A DNA stretch of 41,456 nucleotides, from contig JAIRMC010000100.1 in assembly GCA_031258965.1 (NCBI GenBank), positions 1 to 41,456 on the forward strand, in the 5' to 3' direction. Numbering within the stretch: position 1 is the first letter of the stretch; every line of letters begins with the position of its first letter. The notes beneath the pieces are model-generated. The model worked only from the letters and a program-made list of their open reading frames with translations. It was not told where the DNA came from and searched no databases. Shown here one piece after another: positions 16,737 to 26,290 of this stretch. Position numbers and translations under genes: made by a program. Source of the DNA: Azoarcus sp. (lineage in GTDB: Bacteria > Pseudomonadota > Gammaproteobacteria > Burkholderiales > Rhodocyclaceae).

Positions 16737-16781
16737 GGATGCGGGAAAAACCACAGTTTCCGCACAAATTTTCGTAAATAT

Positions 16782-16787
16782 ATTATA
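16782..16787 (-). promoter_or_regulatory. Possible -10 box for the adhesin gene
   Basis: A perfect TATAAT on the - strand lies in the AT-rich part of the 256-bp gap between the regulator stop and the adhesin start, leaving a leader of about 220 bases. No good -35 box stands 16-18 bp upstream, so an activator may be needed. Confidence 0.35.
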
Positions 16788-16813
16788 GCGTGAAAACGGG
16801 ACTGCCGCCGCGC

Positions 16814-17422
16814 TCAGGCTTCTCCGGCGCGACCGCCTCGCAGGCGCAGCACCAATTGCAGGCGGTCGCGCACGCCGAGCTTGGTGAAAATAGCTCCCAT
16901 GTGCGCCTTGACGGTGCGTTCGGTGATGCCGAGGGACGCGGCAATCTCTTTGTTGGAACGGCCCGTCGCCACTTCACGGGCGACTTCGGCCTCGCGTTCG
17001 GAGAGTTCCTTGGGCAGTTCGCCGAGTGCAGGTAATTTTTTGTTGGCCGTTTTGATCAAATAGTTCATCAACTCCGACCCGATCCAGTATCCGCCGCGAT
17101 TCACGACCTGCGCAACCGTCTGAAATTGCCTGGGCGAAGCCCATCCGTTGCAATAGCCATGCGCGCCGGATTTCAGCGCCAACATGGCTTCGCGCTCATT
17201 GGGGATATTGGAAACCACCACTGCGGCGGCGGCGCCGAACAGGCCCGGAATGGCCGCGAGCAGGCCATCCCAACCGGGCGCGGCCGTGCCAAGCCAGACA
17301 ATATCGGCTTGCGCCCGCGCCGTGACCGCCACGTCCTGCGTGAGCGATTGCGCATCCGGAAAGGCTTCGCGCCAGCGTGGTGAAGGCTGTGCCGCGCCCA
17401 CCACAAGGAAAAGGTTGCGCAT
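16814..17422 (-). CDS. LuxR/NarL-type regulator with degenerate receiver domain
   Basis: A protein of 202 residues. Residues 1-115 have the layout of a response-regulator receiver, but the phosphoacceptor position is Gly45: IVWLGTAAPGWDG stands where LLDLxMPGxDG is expected. The paired acidic residues near the N-terminus and the conserved late Lys are also absent, so phosphorylation is unlikely. Residues 137-197 are a NarL-type helix-turn-helix (LSEREAEVAREVATGRSNKEIA, then TERTVKAHMGAIFTKL). The start codon shares one base with the stop of the HlyD-type gene (TAATG). Position between exporter and adhesin suggests it controls adhesin transcription, which is inference. Confidence 0.9.
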   Translation of the reverse strand: MRNLFLVVGAAQPSPRWREAFPDAQSLTQDVAVTARAQADIVWLGTAAPGWDGLLAAIPGLFGAAAAVVVSNIPNEREAMLALKSGAHGYCNGWASPRQFQTVAQVVNRGGYWIGSELMNYLIKTANKKLPALGELPKELSEREAEVAREVATGRSNKEIAASLGITERTVKAHMGAIFTKLGVRDRLQLVLRLRGGRAGEA

Positions 17423-18969
17423 TATCGTTCCGTCATTGCAATCGTCTTGGTTTTTATTACAGGTTTGAGCAAGTATTCGAGCACGGTCTTCTTGCCGGTC
17501 AGCACGTCGACCTCAGCCACCATGCCGGGGGTGATCTGCATATTGTCCCCCAAAGTGGATTTGGTCGTGCGAACTCTGATGAGATAGTTGGCATTGCCTT
17601 TTTCATCCGTGACGGTATCAGCCGAGATGTGTTCGATTTTGCCGTCCAGCCCGCCGAAAATGGAAAAGTCGTAAGCCGTGATCTTGACCCGCGCATCCAG
17701 CCCGGGCCGCAGGAAGCCGATGTCGCGAGGTTTGATCAACGCCTCGAACAGCAGGTCATCGTCCAACGGCACGATTTCGACCAATTCCTTGCCCGGCTGC
17801 ACCACGGCATTGATGGTATTGACCAACAAGCGCTTGACCGTTCCCCGCACCGGCGAGCGCACGTCGGTTTGCGCCACTTTGTCGGCGCTCGTTTTTTCGC
17901 GCGCCCCGAGGCTGGCAAGACGCGCCCGGGTTTCGCCGAGTTCCTTGCTCCACTGGTTGCGGGTGTTCAATTCGACATCCTGAATCTTGTGCCGGGATTC
18001 GCCGATCGCCGCCTGGACTTTCTGGATTTGCGCCGCGGCCTGGTTACGTTCGCCGGAAATTTTCTCCATGTTTTGCTCGAGTTTGATGACTTCCATCTCG
18101 GAGACCGCGCCTGTCTCCAGCAGCGCCTTGGTCATGTCATATTCCTGCTTGGCAAGCACGTAGTTGCGGGAAGCCGCTGTGTGACGCGCCCGTACTTCGT
18201 TGAGTTCCTCTTCGCGCTGTGTCAATTGTTGACGGGCAATGGAAAGCTGGGCCTCGACTTCGGCATGCGAGGATTTGTAGAGATTCTCTTCTTGGCTGGC
18301 GATCTCGGGCGCTTCCTGAAACACTTCTTCCGGCACGATGAAGGGCTGGCCGTCGATGAGCGCTTGCAACCGGGCTTCCTTCGCCATGAAGGAAAGGAAT
18401 TCGACACGTTCGCCCTGCTGCATGATGGCGAAGCGGGAAGGGTCGATGCGCAACAGTACTTGTCCGGGCATGACCTCCTGGCCTTCGCGCACCAGCAGTT
18501 CCTTGACCTGACCGCCATCGACGGCCTGGATGATCTGTACCTGCGACGATGGAATGACCTTGCCTTCGCCGCGCGTCACTTCGTCGAGCGGGGCCATCGC
18601 CGCCCAGCCCAACAACAGCAGCACGACGACGACAATCAGATACAGCAGACGCCGGGCGCGCAGGGGTTCTTGTTGCAGCCGCGCCCAGTCGGCTTCGTCG
18701 CCCCAGTTCAGTTCCTGGGATGTCGGCAAAGCGGGCAACAGGCGGTCGAAAAAACGCTCGAAGAAGGGCCGCATCGGCGCGGCTGTCTTGTTCGAGACCT
18801 TGCCAACCTGCTCGAAAGCCGCGCGGGCGTGCCGCATGGGTTCCTTGCGCCCCCGCTCTTGCTCCCCGGACGCAGGTTCGCTCGCACCCTGTTTCATCAT
18901 CTGTGTTTCGCCCGGCAACGAATCGCCGCGATCACCATGCGGCATCCGCATCCTGACTGGCTTGTCCAT
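17422..18969 (-). CDS. HlyD/LapC-family periplasmic adaptor of type I secretion
   Basis: A protein of 515 residues. A long charged cytoplasmic N-terminus (1-105) precedes one membrane helix at about 108-126 (LLYLIVVVVLLLLGWAAM), then APLDEVTRGEGKVIPSSQVQIIQ, the start of the lipoyl/barrel-sandwich domain. A long coiled-coil region (about 220-360) and the C-terminal beta-barrel part (VRSPVRGTVKRLLV, PGKELVEIVPLDD, PGMVAEVDVLTGKKTVLEYLLKP) follow. It bridges the inner-membrane ABC exporter and a TolC-like pore; no pore gene is in the window. The start overlaps the ABC gene stop by one base. The unusually long N-terminal tail leaves a downstream start possible, for example Met45. Confidence 0.93.
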   Translation of the reverse strand: MDKPVRMRMPHGDRGDSLPGETQMMKQGASEPASGEQERGRKEPMRHARAAFEQVGKVSNKTAAPMRPFFERFFDRLLPALPTSQELNWGDEADWARLQQEPLRARRLLYLIVVVVLLLLGWAAMAPLDEVTRGEGKVIPSSQVQIIQAVDGGQVKELLVREGQEVMPGQVLLRIDPSRFAIMQQGERVEFLSFMAKEARLQALIDGQPFIVPEEVFQEAPEIASQEENLYKSSHAEVEAQLSIARQQLTQREEELNEVRARHTAASRNYVLAKQEYDMTKALLETGAVSEMEVIKLEQNMEKISGERNQAAAQIQKVQAAIGESRHKIQDVELNTRNQWSKELGETRARLASLGAREKTSADKVAQTDVRSPVRGTVKRLLVNTINAVVQPGKELVEIVPLDDDLLFEALIKPRDIGFLRPGLDARVKITAYDFSIFGGLDGKIEHISADTVTDEKGNANYLIRVRTTKSTLGDNMQITPGMVAEVDVLTGKKTVLEYLLKPVIKTKTIAMTER

Positions 18970-21137
18970 TATCTGGCCCTCCCAACCTTGCCCTGACGCA
19001 GTGCCTCGACAACCAGAGCCTTGGGGCCATCGGCGACGGCGCGCCCCCCGTCGATGACGATGATGCGCTCGGCCAATGCCAACATCGGGGTGCGGTGCGT
19101 GATGATGAGCAAAGTTTTGCCTTGACTGAATTCCTTAAGGTTACGCTTTATTTCCTCTTCGCTGGTGTGATCCATGGATGCCGTCGGTTCGTCCATCAGT
19201 AGGATGGGCGGATCGTGGATGACGGCGCGCGCGATAGCCACGCCCTGGCGTTGCCCGCCCGAGAGCGAATCGCCGCGCTCGCTCACCACCATGTCGAAGC
19301 CTTGGGGATGAGCATCGACGAATCCGGCCAGCCCGGCGAGAACGGCGGCGCGCAGCACGTCGGCATCGTCGGCATGAGGCCGGGCGAGCGCGATGTTGTC
19401 GCGCAGGGTGCCGAAAAAGAGGGTCGGTTCCTGCGGTACGTAGCCGATGTGGCGGCGCAATTCCGCCGGGTCGATCTGGCGGGCGTCGATGCCATCGATC
19501 AGCACCGCGCCGGAGGTGGGGCGGTAAAGGCCGAGGATGAGCTTTTCGAGCGTGGTCTTGCCGGAGCCGACACGGCCAATGATGGCGACGTGCTCCCCAG
19601 CCTTGATGCGGAACGATAGACCGTTCAGACAGGACATTTCCTGCCCCGGATAGGCAAAAACCACATCGCGGAATTCGATCTCGCCGCGCAGACTTTTGCG
19701 GCTGATGAAGTTCGCCCCCTCAGGGCGCTCGCACTCGCGGTGCATCAGGCCGTCGACCGACTCCAGCGCGGTGGCGGCGCTGTGGTATTGCACGAGCAAT
19801 CCGGCGATCCGTCCGATTGGCGACATCGCCCGCCCCGAAAGCATGTAACAGCCCACCAGCCCGCCAACGCTGAGTTCACCTTCATTGATCAGATATACCC
19901 CGATGAGCATCACCACAAGGCTTACGATCTGGATGGCCCAGTTGGCCCCATTGACCGCCGTGGCCGACAGCAAGCGAAGCTGCGTGCTGACCCGCGCCAG
20001 CAGGGCGGTGCTCCATTCCCATTTGCGTTGTATGGAAGCCTCCGCCCCCATCGCTTTCAGGGTCTCCACCCCGACCAGTCCTTCAACCAGAGTGGCGTTG
20101 CGCTGCGCCCCGGCGCGATAGGATGTCTGCGCAAGATCGTGCATCTTGCTTTGTACAACAATAGAATAAACCGCCAACAGGACGATGCCCGCAATGAACG
20201 GCGTCACCAGCGGTAGCGAAATCCAGCCGATGATGACCAGGAACAGCAGTGCGAACGGCAGGTCGATAAACGTCGTCACCGTCGCGGAACCGATGAAATC
20301 GCGCACGCTCTCGAACGCCTTCATGGTGGCCGCCAGCGACCCTGCCGATGTCGGGCGCGCCTCCATGCGCATGCCCATCACGCGCTCCATGATGCGCGCC
20401 GAGAGTTCCACGTCTATCCGGCTGCTCGCAAGGTCGACGAAATAGCCCCGCATCGTGCGCAGCACCAGATCGAACAACAATACGATGAATACCCCGATAG
20501 TGAGCACCCATAGGGTTTCGATTGCGCTGTTTGGCACCACGCGGTCGTACACGTTCATGATGAACAAGGGCATCGCCACCGCGAACAGATTGATGACGAA
20601 AGCGGACAGCAACACATCGTTGTAGATATGCCGGTTTGCGGAAATGACGCTCCAGAACCAGTGCCCGCTGCGTACCCGCGAACCTTGCGGCGCCCGCGCG
20701 TCGAACTGGAACGCCGGGCGCACGTAGATCGCGTGGCCGCTATAGTGCTTTTCCAGATCCTCGCGCCGCAGCATCACGGCGGCCTCGCTCAGCTCTGGAA
20801 AAATCACCTTCCAGCGGTTGCGGCGCGTGCTTGTCTGCGTCACCACGCATGCGCCGCCGTTGTTGAGCAACAGCACCACCGGCAACAACGCTTGGTTAAT
20901 ACCGTCGAGCGATGTGGCAACGATATTGCTGCGCATGCCGGCGCGCCGCGCGGCGCGCTCGAAGAGCGCGGGCGTCAACCGTCCATCCTTGAGCGGCAGA
21001 CCCGCAACAATCGCATCGCGTGTCTGATTGCCGCCAAAGGCGCGCACCAACATTAGCAAGCTGTTGAGCAAGGCATCGACAGGCGGATGATTGGCGGACG
21101 CCTGCACCGGGGCAATTTGCCTAGCTGCTTCAGTCAC
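18969..21137 (-). CDS. LapB-type type I secretion ABC exporter with inactive C39-like domain
   Basis: A protein of 722 residues starting at GTG (21137). Residues 20-140 correspond to the C39-like domain of RTX exporters; the catalytic Cys is absent (LLNSLLMLVRAFGG in its place), as usual for LapB/HlyB types that do not cleave the substrate. Residues 165-455 are the membrane domain. The ATPase has Walker A GRVGSGKTT (521-529), signature LSGGQRQG (625-632) and Walker B ILLMDEPT (645-652), all intact. It is first in the operon with the HlyD-type adaptor and the regulator, each overlapping by one base, and the adhesin follows. The substrate is therefore very probably that adhesin. Confidence 0.95.
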   Translation of the reverse strand: MTEAARQIAPVQASANHPPVDALLNSLLMLVRAFGGNQTRDAIVAGLPLKDGRLTPALFERAARRAGMRSNIVATSLDGINQALLPVVLLLNNGGACVVTQTSTRRNRWKVIFPELSEAAVMLRREDLEKHYSGHAIYVRPAFQFDARAPQGSRVRSGHWFWSVISANRHIYNDVLLSAFVINLFAVAMPLFIMNVYDRVVPNSAIETLWVLTIGVFIVLLFDLVLRTMRGYFVDLASSRIDVELSARIMERVMGMRMEARPTSAGSLAATMKAFESVRDFIGSATVTTFIDLPFALLFLVIIGWISLPLVTPFIAGIVLLAVYSIVVQSKMHDLAQTSYRAGAQRNATLVEGLVGVETLKAMGAEASIQRKWEWSTALLARVSTQLRLLSATAVNGANWAIQIVSLVVMLIGVYLINEGELSVGGLVGCYMLSGRAMSPIGRIAGLLVQYHSAATALESVDGLMHRECERPEGANFISRKSLRGEIEFRDVVFAYPGQEMSCLNGLSFRIKAGEHVAIIGRVGSGKTTLEKLILGLYRPTSGAVLIDGIDARQIDPAELRRHIGYVPQEPTLFFGTLRDNIALARPHADDADVLRAAVLAGLAGFVDAHPQGFDMVVSERGDSLSGGQRQGVAIARAVIHDPPILLMDEPTASMDHTSEEEIKRNLKEFSQGKTLLIITHRTPMLALAERIIVIDGGRAVADGPKALVVEALRQGKVGRAR

Positions 21138-21416
21138 GGAATATCCCGTACATGGAAACCATATTTATCAATTATTCATCGGGACGCCTGTCCGACAAGT
21201 CCGACAATACACAAAGACCGCCACAAAGGGCATTACGCGGATTCTACACGTCCCCGCAACCTTGTAATGCCGTCACGCGCGCCCGCGCATCCGCGGATAG
21301 TCGCGCGCGTGACGCCTTTGGCGCATTGTGCGCTTGCAGATAACCACAACGCGGCGCAAAATCGAAACAAGATGAATACAGAATAAACCAGCGCAAATCG
21401 CGGCGAGGGGGAAACC
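21138..21416. promoter_or_regulatory. Divergent promoter region between exporter operon and PilZ gene
   Basis: This 279-bp gap must hold promoters for the exporter operon (-) and the PilZ gene (+). A direct repeat TCCGACAA at 21191-21198 and 21200-21207 could be paired half-sites for a regulator. No clear -35/-10 pair could be assigned. Confidence 0.3.
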
Positions 21417-21800
21417 ATGAATACCATACAACGCAGACGCTACTCGCGCATCAGCTTCCATGGCGAGGCGTCTCTTCAAATTGGCAATTGCCAGCGAATA
21501 TGCGAAGTTCTCGATCTTTCCCTGCTTGGCGCGCTGGTCATCGTCGATTTTCCCGATCTTGCCACTGGCACGTCCTGCCTGCTTGAACTACGCCTTGGCG
21601 ACGAAACCTGCGTGCGCATGGACGGGCACGTCGCGCATTGTCGAAGTACGCAGGTCGGCATCGTCTGCGAAGCTACCGACCTCGACAGCATCCGCCATCT
21701 GCGGCGGCTGCTTTCCCTCAACCTGGGTGACGCCTCCTTGATGGATCGGGAGTTCTCGGCCATGCTCGCGGCACATACACAAGAAAACATCAGTCAATAA
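21417..21800 (+). CDS. PilZ-domain c-di-GMP-binding protein
   Basis: A protein of 127 residues, a stand-alone PilZ domain. The two binding motifs are present: the Arg cluster QRRRYSR at residues 5-11 (RxxxR) and DLSLLG at 33-38 (D/NxSxxG). There is no membrane segment. PilZ proteins bind c-di-GMP and change partner activity. Divergence from a LapA-type adhesin exporter suggests a role in surface attachment, which is inference. GGGGAAACC just before the ATG is a weak ribosome-binding site. It is convergent with efp, 76 bp apart. Confidence 0.9.
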   Translation: MNTIQRRRYSRISFHGEASLQIGNCQRICEVLDLSLLGALVIVDFPDLATGTSCLLELRLGDETCVRMDGHVAHCRSTQVGIVCEATDLDSIRHLRRLLSLNLGDASLMDREFSAMLAAHTQENISQ

Positions 21801-21876
21801 AATGCTGATTGAGTCAACCATCATTGCAAAGACCGAAGACCCGCAGCAACAACTTTGATCCCTGACGCAGGAAGCC

Positions 21877-22434
21877 TTATTTCACGCGATTGCGGTATTC
21901 ATCGGTGCGGGTATCAATTTCGATCTTGTCGCCGATTTCGACGAAAGCAGGCACTTGCAATTCAAACCCCGTGCCAATCCGCGCTGGTTTCATGACCTTG
22001 CCGGAAGTATCGCCCTTGACCGCCGGTTCGGTATAGACGACTTCGCGCACCACATTGTTGGGCAGTTCCACTGAAATCGCCTTGCCATTGTAGAACACGA
22101 CCTCACAGGCAAGGCCGTCTTCAAGGTATTTGAGTGCATCTGTCATATTCTCGGCTTCGACTTCGTACTGATTGTATTCGGCATCCATGAATACATACAT
22201 CGGATCGGAAAAATACGAATAGGAAACTTCCTTGCGGTCGAGGACGACGATCTCGAACTTGTCGTCAGCCTTATATACCGATTCGGTCGGCGTGCCGGTC
22301 AGCAAGTTCTTGAGCTTCATCTTCACCACGGCGGCATTGCGACCGGACTTGTTGTATTCGGTTTTCTGCACGACCAGCGGATCGTTGCCAACCATGATGA
22401 CGTTGCCGGAACGCAGTTCTTGTGCTGTTTTCAT
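21877..22434 (-). CDS. efp: Elongation factor P (Arg32 type)
   Basis: A protein of 185 residues with the three-domain EF-P layout, starting [18 protein letters not shown] relieves ribosome stalling at polyproline. The tip of the domain I loop reads [11 protein letters not shown] with Arg at position 32, where E. coli has the beta-lysylated Lys34. This is the subfamily activated by rhamnosylation of Arg32. The modifying enzyme EarP is encoded directly upstream on the same strand, 59 bp away, in agreement with the residue. Confidence 0.97.
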   Translation of the reverse strand: MKTAQELRSGNVIMVGNDPLVVQKTEYNKSGRNAAVVKMKLKNLLTGTPTESVYKADDKFEIVVLDRKEVSYSYFSDPMYVFMDAEYNQYEVEAENMTDALKYLEDGLACEVVFYNGKAISVELPNNVVREVVYTEPAVKGDTSGKVMKPARIGTGFELQVPAFVEIGDKIEIDTRTDEYRNRVK

Positions 22435-22493
22435 GCTATATAACTCCGGGGCGTGAGCCGCCCCCGTTCGTCAAAAAATAAAGAGGCGGAATT

Positions 22494-23648
22494 CTATCCA
22501 GTTTTCTCAAGAATGTGTCGGCAGAAACGCCACAGCGAGGCCGAGAGTTCCGGACCCGCATCCAGATGTGTGCACCAATTCCGAGCATGGCGTTCCAATT
22601 CTGGCAGGACGCGCGCAAAAGCGGGCCAAGTCGCCGCCGGGTCGCCGCGCCCATTCCAGGCCCGCCAGAATGCCATAAGCGCCTCGGCAGCATTCATGTC
22701 AAGTTTGGCGCCATATATACCAAGAAACGCTTCAAGCTTGATATGGTGGATATCGTCCTTTTGTGGGTATATATGCCATACAAATGGCCTCGCCGCCCAC
22801 TGTGCACGCACGAACGAATCTTCGCCCCGCACCAGATTGAGATCGCAGTGCCAAAGCAATTCATCGTAACCATCTTGATCTGTAAACGGCAGCGCCGCCA
22901 CCCGCAAGGCATCACGCTCCAACTGATCTCCGGCCTTCAATGTCACTCCAAGCGCCGTGCCCACGGCACTCATCGCCCGACCCTCGGGTATCAACAGCAA
23001 CAATGGATGATCACTCGTCCGCCAGCAATCTAGCAATGCCGGAAGTCTCGGCAATTCATAACTGAATAACGACACTATCAAGGTATCCTCACGCGGCAGC
23101 GTCACACCATGCTCGCGCAGCCAGTTGGCGGGCGGACGCCGCCGCTCACGATCCCGGCGGACAAATAACCCTGGTTCGCGGATCAAGCCGCCAGTTCCCT
23201 TGGTGAAACCAGGAAAAAAGAAATACTTGACAAACGGTGCTTCCGCCCGTGGTGAAGGCAGTCCATGACAAGTCCGCACCCAATCCTCAGCGGACAGATA
23301 TTCGAAATTGATCCAGACCGGCGATGGTTTCCGCGCCGCCATCGCGCGCACATGTACGGTAGGCAACTCGCAGGCGAATGCTTCGATGACCACATTGCCC
23401 GGCTCTGCCTCGGGAAAAGGCTCCGTCCAATGCCGCAGCTCAACGCCAGCCGCCACCGCGCCATCTTGAACCGCCTCCGGGCACAGCCTGGCAAGCGTCG
23501 ACCAGTTGTCTACCCAGATCCTCGCTTCGATACCATATCTGGCCACTAGCGTGCGCGCCAACCGGCAGCACATGCCTACATCCCCATAGTTATCCACAAC
23601 TCGGCAGAAGATTTCCCATTTCGGCAAGAAGCTGGCAACGGCGTACAT
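22494..23648 (-). CDS. earP: EF-P arginine rhamnosyltransferase EarP
   Basis: A protein of 384 residues. The N-terminus has WEIFCRVVDNYGDVGMCCRL, the conserved EarP opening with the catalytic-site Asp residues. The C-terminal half has LVRGEDSFVRAQWA and PFVWHIYPQ, the dTDP-rhamnose-binding signature. It transfers rhamnose from dTDP-beta-L-rhamnose to Arg32 of EF-P. Partner efp follows immediately. The rhamnose synthesis genes are not in the window. The first codons overlap a perfect DnaA box at 23590-23598. Confidence 0.96.
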   Translation of the reverse strand: MYAVASFLPKWEIFCRVVDNYGDVGMCCRLARTLVARYGIEARIWVDNWSTLARLCPEAVQDGAVAAGVELRHWTEPFPEAEPGNVVIEAFACELPTVHVRAMAARKPSPVWINFEYLSAEDWVRTCHGLPSPRAEAPFVKYFFFPGFTKGTGGLIREPGLFVRRDRERRRPPANWLREHGVTLPREDTLIVSLFSYELPRLPALLDCWRTSDHPLLLLIPEGRAMSAVGTALGVTLKAGDQLERDALRVAALPFTDQDGYDELLWHCDLNLVRGEDSFVRAQWAARPFVWHIYPQKDDIHHIKLEAFLGIYGAKLDMNAAEALMAFWRAWNGRGDPAATWPAFARVLPELERHARNWCTHLDAGPELSASLWRFCRHILEKTG

Positions 23649-23900
23649 TCTTTGAACAAGTCAGTGGACGAACCGGGAAAGTATTGTGAACAACCGAGAC
23701 ATTTCCATGGAAGGAAAAAAGAATAGACATTTTCCAAACAGGCTTCCATACTATTATCCACTTGTTTGTTCCAGCGGATAAATGCTTCCGTAAAGCTCGA
23801 TACTAGACTTATCCACAGGTTCAGGCCTGATGTTTACTTAATGGTTTTTTAAATATCAAGAAAAACAAGACAAGACCGAAAAGGCTATAAGTTAGTCTAT
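23590..23900. promoter_or_regulatory. DnaA-box cluster with AT-rich stretch between earP and priA
   Basis: TTATCCACA occurs at 23590-23598 and 23809-23817 (both perfect), TTATCCACT at 23754-23762 (one mismatch), and TTGTTCACA on the - strand at 23685-23693 (two mismatches). An AT-rich segment with a T6 run and a GATGTTTACTTAATGG stretch follows at about 23828-23890. The gap 23649-23941 has no gene. The boxes might regulate earP-efp, titrate DnaA or belong to an origin. Confidence 0.5.
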
Positions 23901-23941
23901 TGTCATTTCAACGAGGCGATGCACAACCCTTAGCGCATTCT

Positions 23942-26128
23942 TCATACCTCCAGCGGGTCTACATCAACCTGCCAGCGCAGTTCTCGTGAAGGCTTTACCG
24001 TACGGAGTTGTTCCAACCAACGTGCAAGGAAATCTTGCAAGACGCTACGCCGGTCGGCCTCAATCAACAATTGGGCGCGCTCGCGTTGTGCAAGGCGGAC
24101 GAGGCGCATGGGTACTGGATCGAAAAGGCGGATTTCCGGCGAAATGATTGCGGTGGCAATCTCGCGCGCTCGGCACAGAAAATCCACGGCGGCGCTCAAT
24201 TTCGGCGCATTGGCTTTCAGCATGGCTTGATGAGCGAATGGCGGAAAACCGGCGGCACGGCGATTGTCAAGTTCCATTTTGGCGAAGGCGTCGAAATCGT
24301 GCCGGGCAAGGCAGCAATAGAGCGGGTGTTCCGGGTATTCTGTTTGGATAAGCACTTCGCCGGGTAATGTGGCGCGTCCGGCGCGTCCGCCGACCTGCAT
24401 GAGTTGCTGGAACAGGTGCTCGGGAGCGCGAAAGTCAGCGGCGTGCAGCGAGGCGTCGGCGCCGAGAACACCGACCAGGGTAAGGCGAGGAAAGTCATGA
24501 CCCTTGGCCATCATTTGGGTACCAACCAAGATATCGGCCTCGCCAGCAGTGATGATTGCCAGCAGGTTCTTCCATTGCGCACGGGTGCGGGCGGCATCGC
24601 GGTCGATTCGTAATACTCGCGCGGCGGGAAACAGGGCGGCGAGGCGGACTTCAATTCTTTGTGTGCCACGTCCGAAGGGGCGGATATCCTGGTTACCGCA
24701 GACTGGGCAGGCGCGGGGGATGAGTGCGTCGGCGCCGCAATGGTGGCAGCGTAATCGTTGGTCGGCAAGGTGGACGACGCGGTTGGCCGTGCAGTGCGGG
24801 CATTGACTCACCCAGCCGCAGGCTGGGCAGGACAGTACCGGCGCATAGCCACGGCGGTTGAGAAAAACGAGGCTTTGCTCGCCGCGTTCAAGCCGTTTGG
24901 CAATGGCCTGTTGTAGAAGTGGGCTGAAACCCTCGTCAAGGCGGCAGCGTCGTGTGTCAAGGGTTCTTACTATGGGCAGGGCGGCAGCGACGGCTCTCGT
25001 GGAGAGGCGCAGTAGGCGATAATGTTCGCGCTGTACATGACGCCAGCTTTCCAACGAAGGCGTTGCCGAGCCGAGCAGTATCGGCACATCACGCTGGCGT
25101 GCTCGCCAAACGGCGAGATCGCGTGCTGAGTAACGAATGCCTTCCTGTTGCTTATAGGAAGTATCGTGTTCTTCGTCAATCAGGATCAATCCCAGACGTG
25201 GCATGGGGGTGAAGACCGCGAGCCGGGTGCCGAGCACAATATCGGCATTTCCGGACAGAGCTTGCGCGAAGCCGTTTGCCCGTGCGCCTTCGGCAAGCGC
25301 GGAGTGTAGACTGACAATGCAAGCGGCGGGGAAGCGTGTTTTGACCCGTTCTTCCAGTTGTGGGGTCAGGGCAATTTCCGGGACGAGCATCAATACTTGA
25401 CGGCTCATGGCGAGTGCATCGGCGGCCAACCGTAAATAAACCTCGGTCTTTCCACTGCCAGTGACGCCAGCAAGAAGCCAGGGGGTGAAACCAGCGGGCG
25501 CAGCGCGGCAGGCGGCTAGGGCTTCAGCTTGTTCGGCGGTGAGTTCGGGCAGGGCGCTGGTGGGTAGATATTCGTTGTTTCCAGCGTGGATTGCTAGCCA
25601 GCCACGGGCGAATGCACTGCTTATGGCGGCACGGGTGGTGAACTGGCGGATAGCGTCCCGGCGTAGGGGCGGCAAGGTTTCATCTCGCGCGGCAAGCGCG
25701 CGCACGAGGGCAAGCGCCTGGCTTTTACGGCGGTGGCCAATAAGTGCCGCACGTCCCGCTTCGGTAAGAACGATCAAGGGGTCGGGATCATTCCCGCTGA
25801 CGGTCTTGGTGCGGCGTAGACCCGGCGGCAGGGCAAGCGCAATAGTTTCGCCAAGAGGCGCATGGTAGTAGCGGGCGGTGAATTCAGCGAGTTCGATCCA
25901 GTCGGACGGCAGAGCGGGGATGTCGCGTTGGATGTGAATGACGGATTTCAACTGGGCAGGTGCGATACTCGTGCTGGCAGGCAGGGAGAGGATCAGGCCG
26001 CTTTTTTTTTCGCCATGCCCAAAGGGGACGCGCACGCAACGTCCAATGTCCGTCGGCGTGGCATCTTTGGCCAGGTAATCGAAAAGTCGTGGCAGGGGGA
26101 CGGGAAGGGCTACGCGGACGATAGGCAT
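23942..26128 (-). CDS. priA: Primosomal protein N' (replication restart helicase PriA)
   Basis: A protein of 728 residues from ATG 26128. This start is preferred over an in-frame TTG at 26179 because MPIVRVALPVPLPRLFDYL is the family start. PriA recognises stalled forks and reloads the replicative helicase. Visible are the 3' DNA-binding domain, Walker A VTGSGKTEVYL, the DEEH box (LILIDEEHDTSYKQ), zinc-binding Cys clusters (CPACGWVSQCPHC, CHHCGAD, CPVCG) and helicase motifs GTQMMAKGHDFP and QVGGRAGR. Both flanking gaps are AT-rich and carry DnaA boxes. Confidence 0.97.
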   Translation of the reverse strand: MPIVRVALPVPLPRLFDYLAKDATPTDIGRCVRVPFGHGEKKSGLILSLPASTSIAPAQLKSVIHIQRDIPALPSDWIELAEFTARYYHAPLGETIALALPPGLRRTKTVSGNDPDPLIVLTEAGRAALIGHRRKSQALALVRALAARDETLPPLRRDAIRQFTTRAAISSAFARGWLAIHAGNNEYLPTSALPELTAEQAEALAACRAAPAGFTPWLLAGVTGSGKTEVYLRLAADALAMSRQVLMLVPEIALTPQLEERVKTRFPAACIVSLHSALAEGARANGFAQALSGNADIVLGTRLAVFTPMPRLGLILIDEEHDTSYKQQEGIRYSARDLAVWRARQRDVPILLGSATPSLESWRHVQREHYRLLRLSTRAVAAALPIVRTLDTRRCRLDEGFSPLLQQAIAKRLERGEQSLVFLNRRGYAPVLSCPACGWVSQCPHCTANRVVHLADQRLRCHHCGADALIPRACPVCGNQDIRPFGRGTQRIEVRLAALFPAARVLRIDRDAARTRAQWKNLLAIITAGEADILVGTQMMAKGHDFPRLTLVGVLGADASLHAADFRAPEHLFQQLMQVGGRAGRATLPGEVLIQTEYPEHPLYCCLARHDFDAFAKMELDNRRAAGFPPFAHQAMLKANAPKLSAAVDFLCRAREIATAIISPEIRLFDPVPMRLVRLAQRERAQLLIEADRRSVLQDFLARWLEQLRTVKPSRELRWQVDVDPLEV

Positions 26129-26290
26129 ACGAGCAGTTTGACGAAGAACGGATGGTAGGGGTTCATAAGGCTGGTGCAAAGACCATATGACGGTTTTCCG
26201 GGAAGGCCAGGTGTCGCAATCTGGAGAGGGAAGTTAAAGTGAATTCTTTGAAAAATGAGACAAATGTTTGGTACGAAACGGTGTCTTTAT

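Noticed and set aside
17377-18996. 539-residue ORF antisense to the HlyD-type gene
   Set aside because: Shadow reading; the opposite strand has clear domains and overlapping operon junctions.
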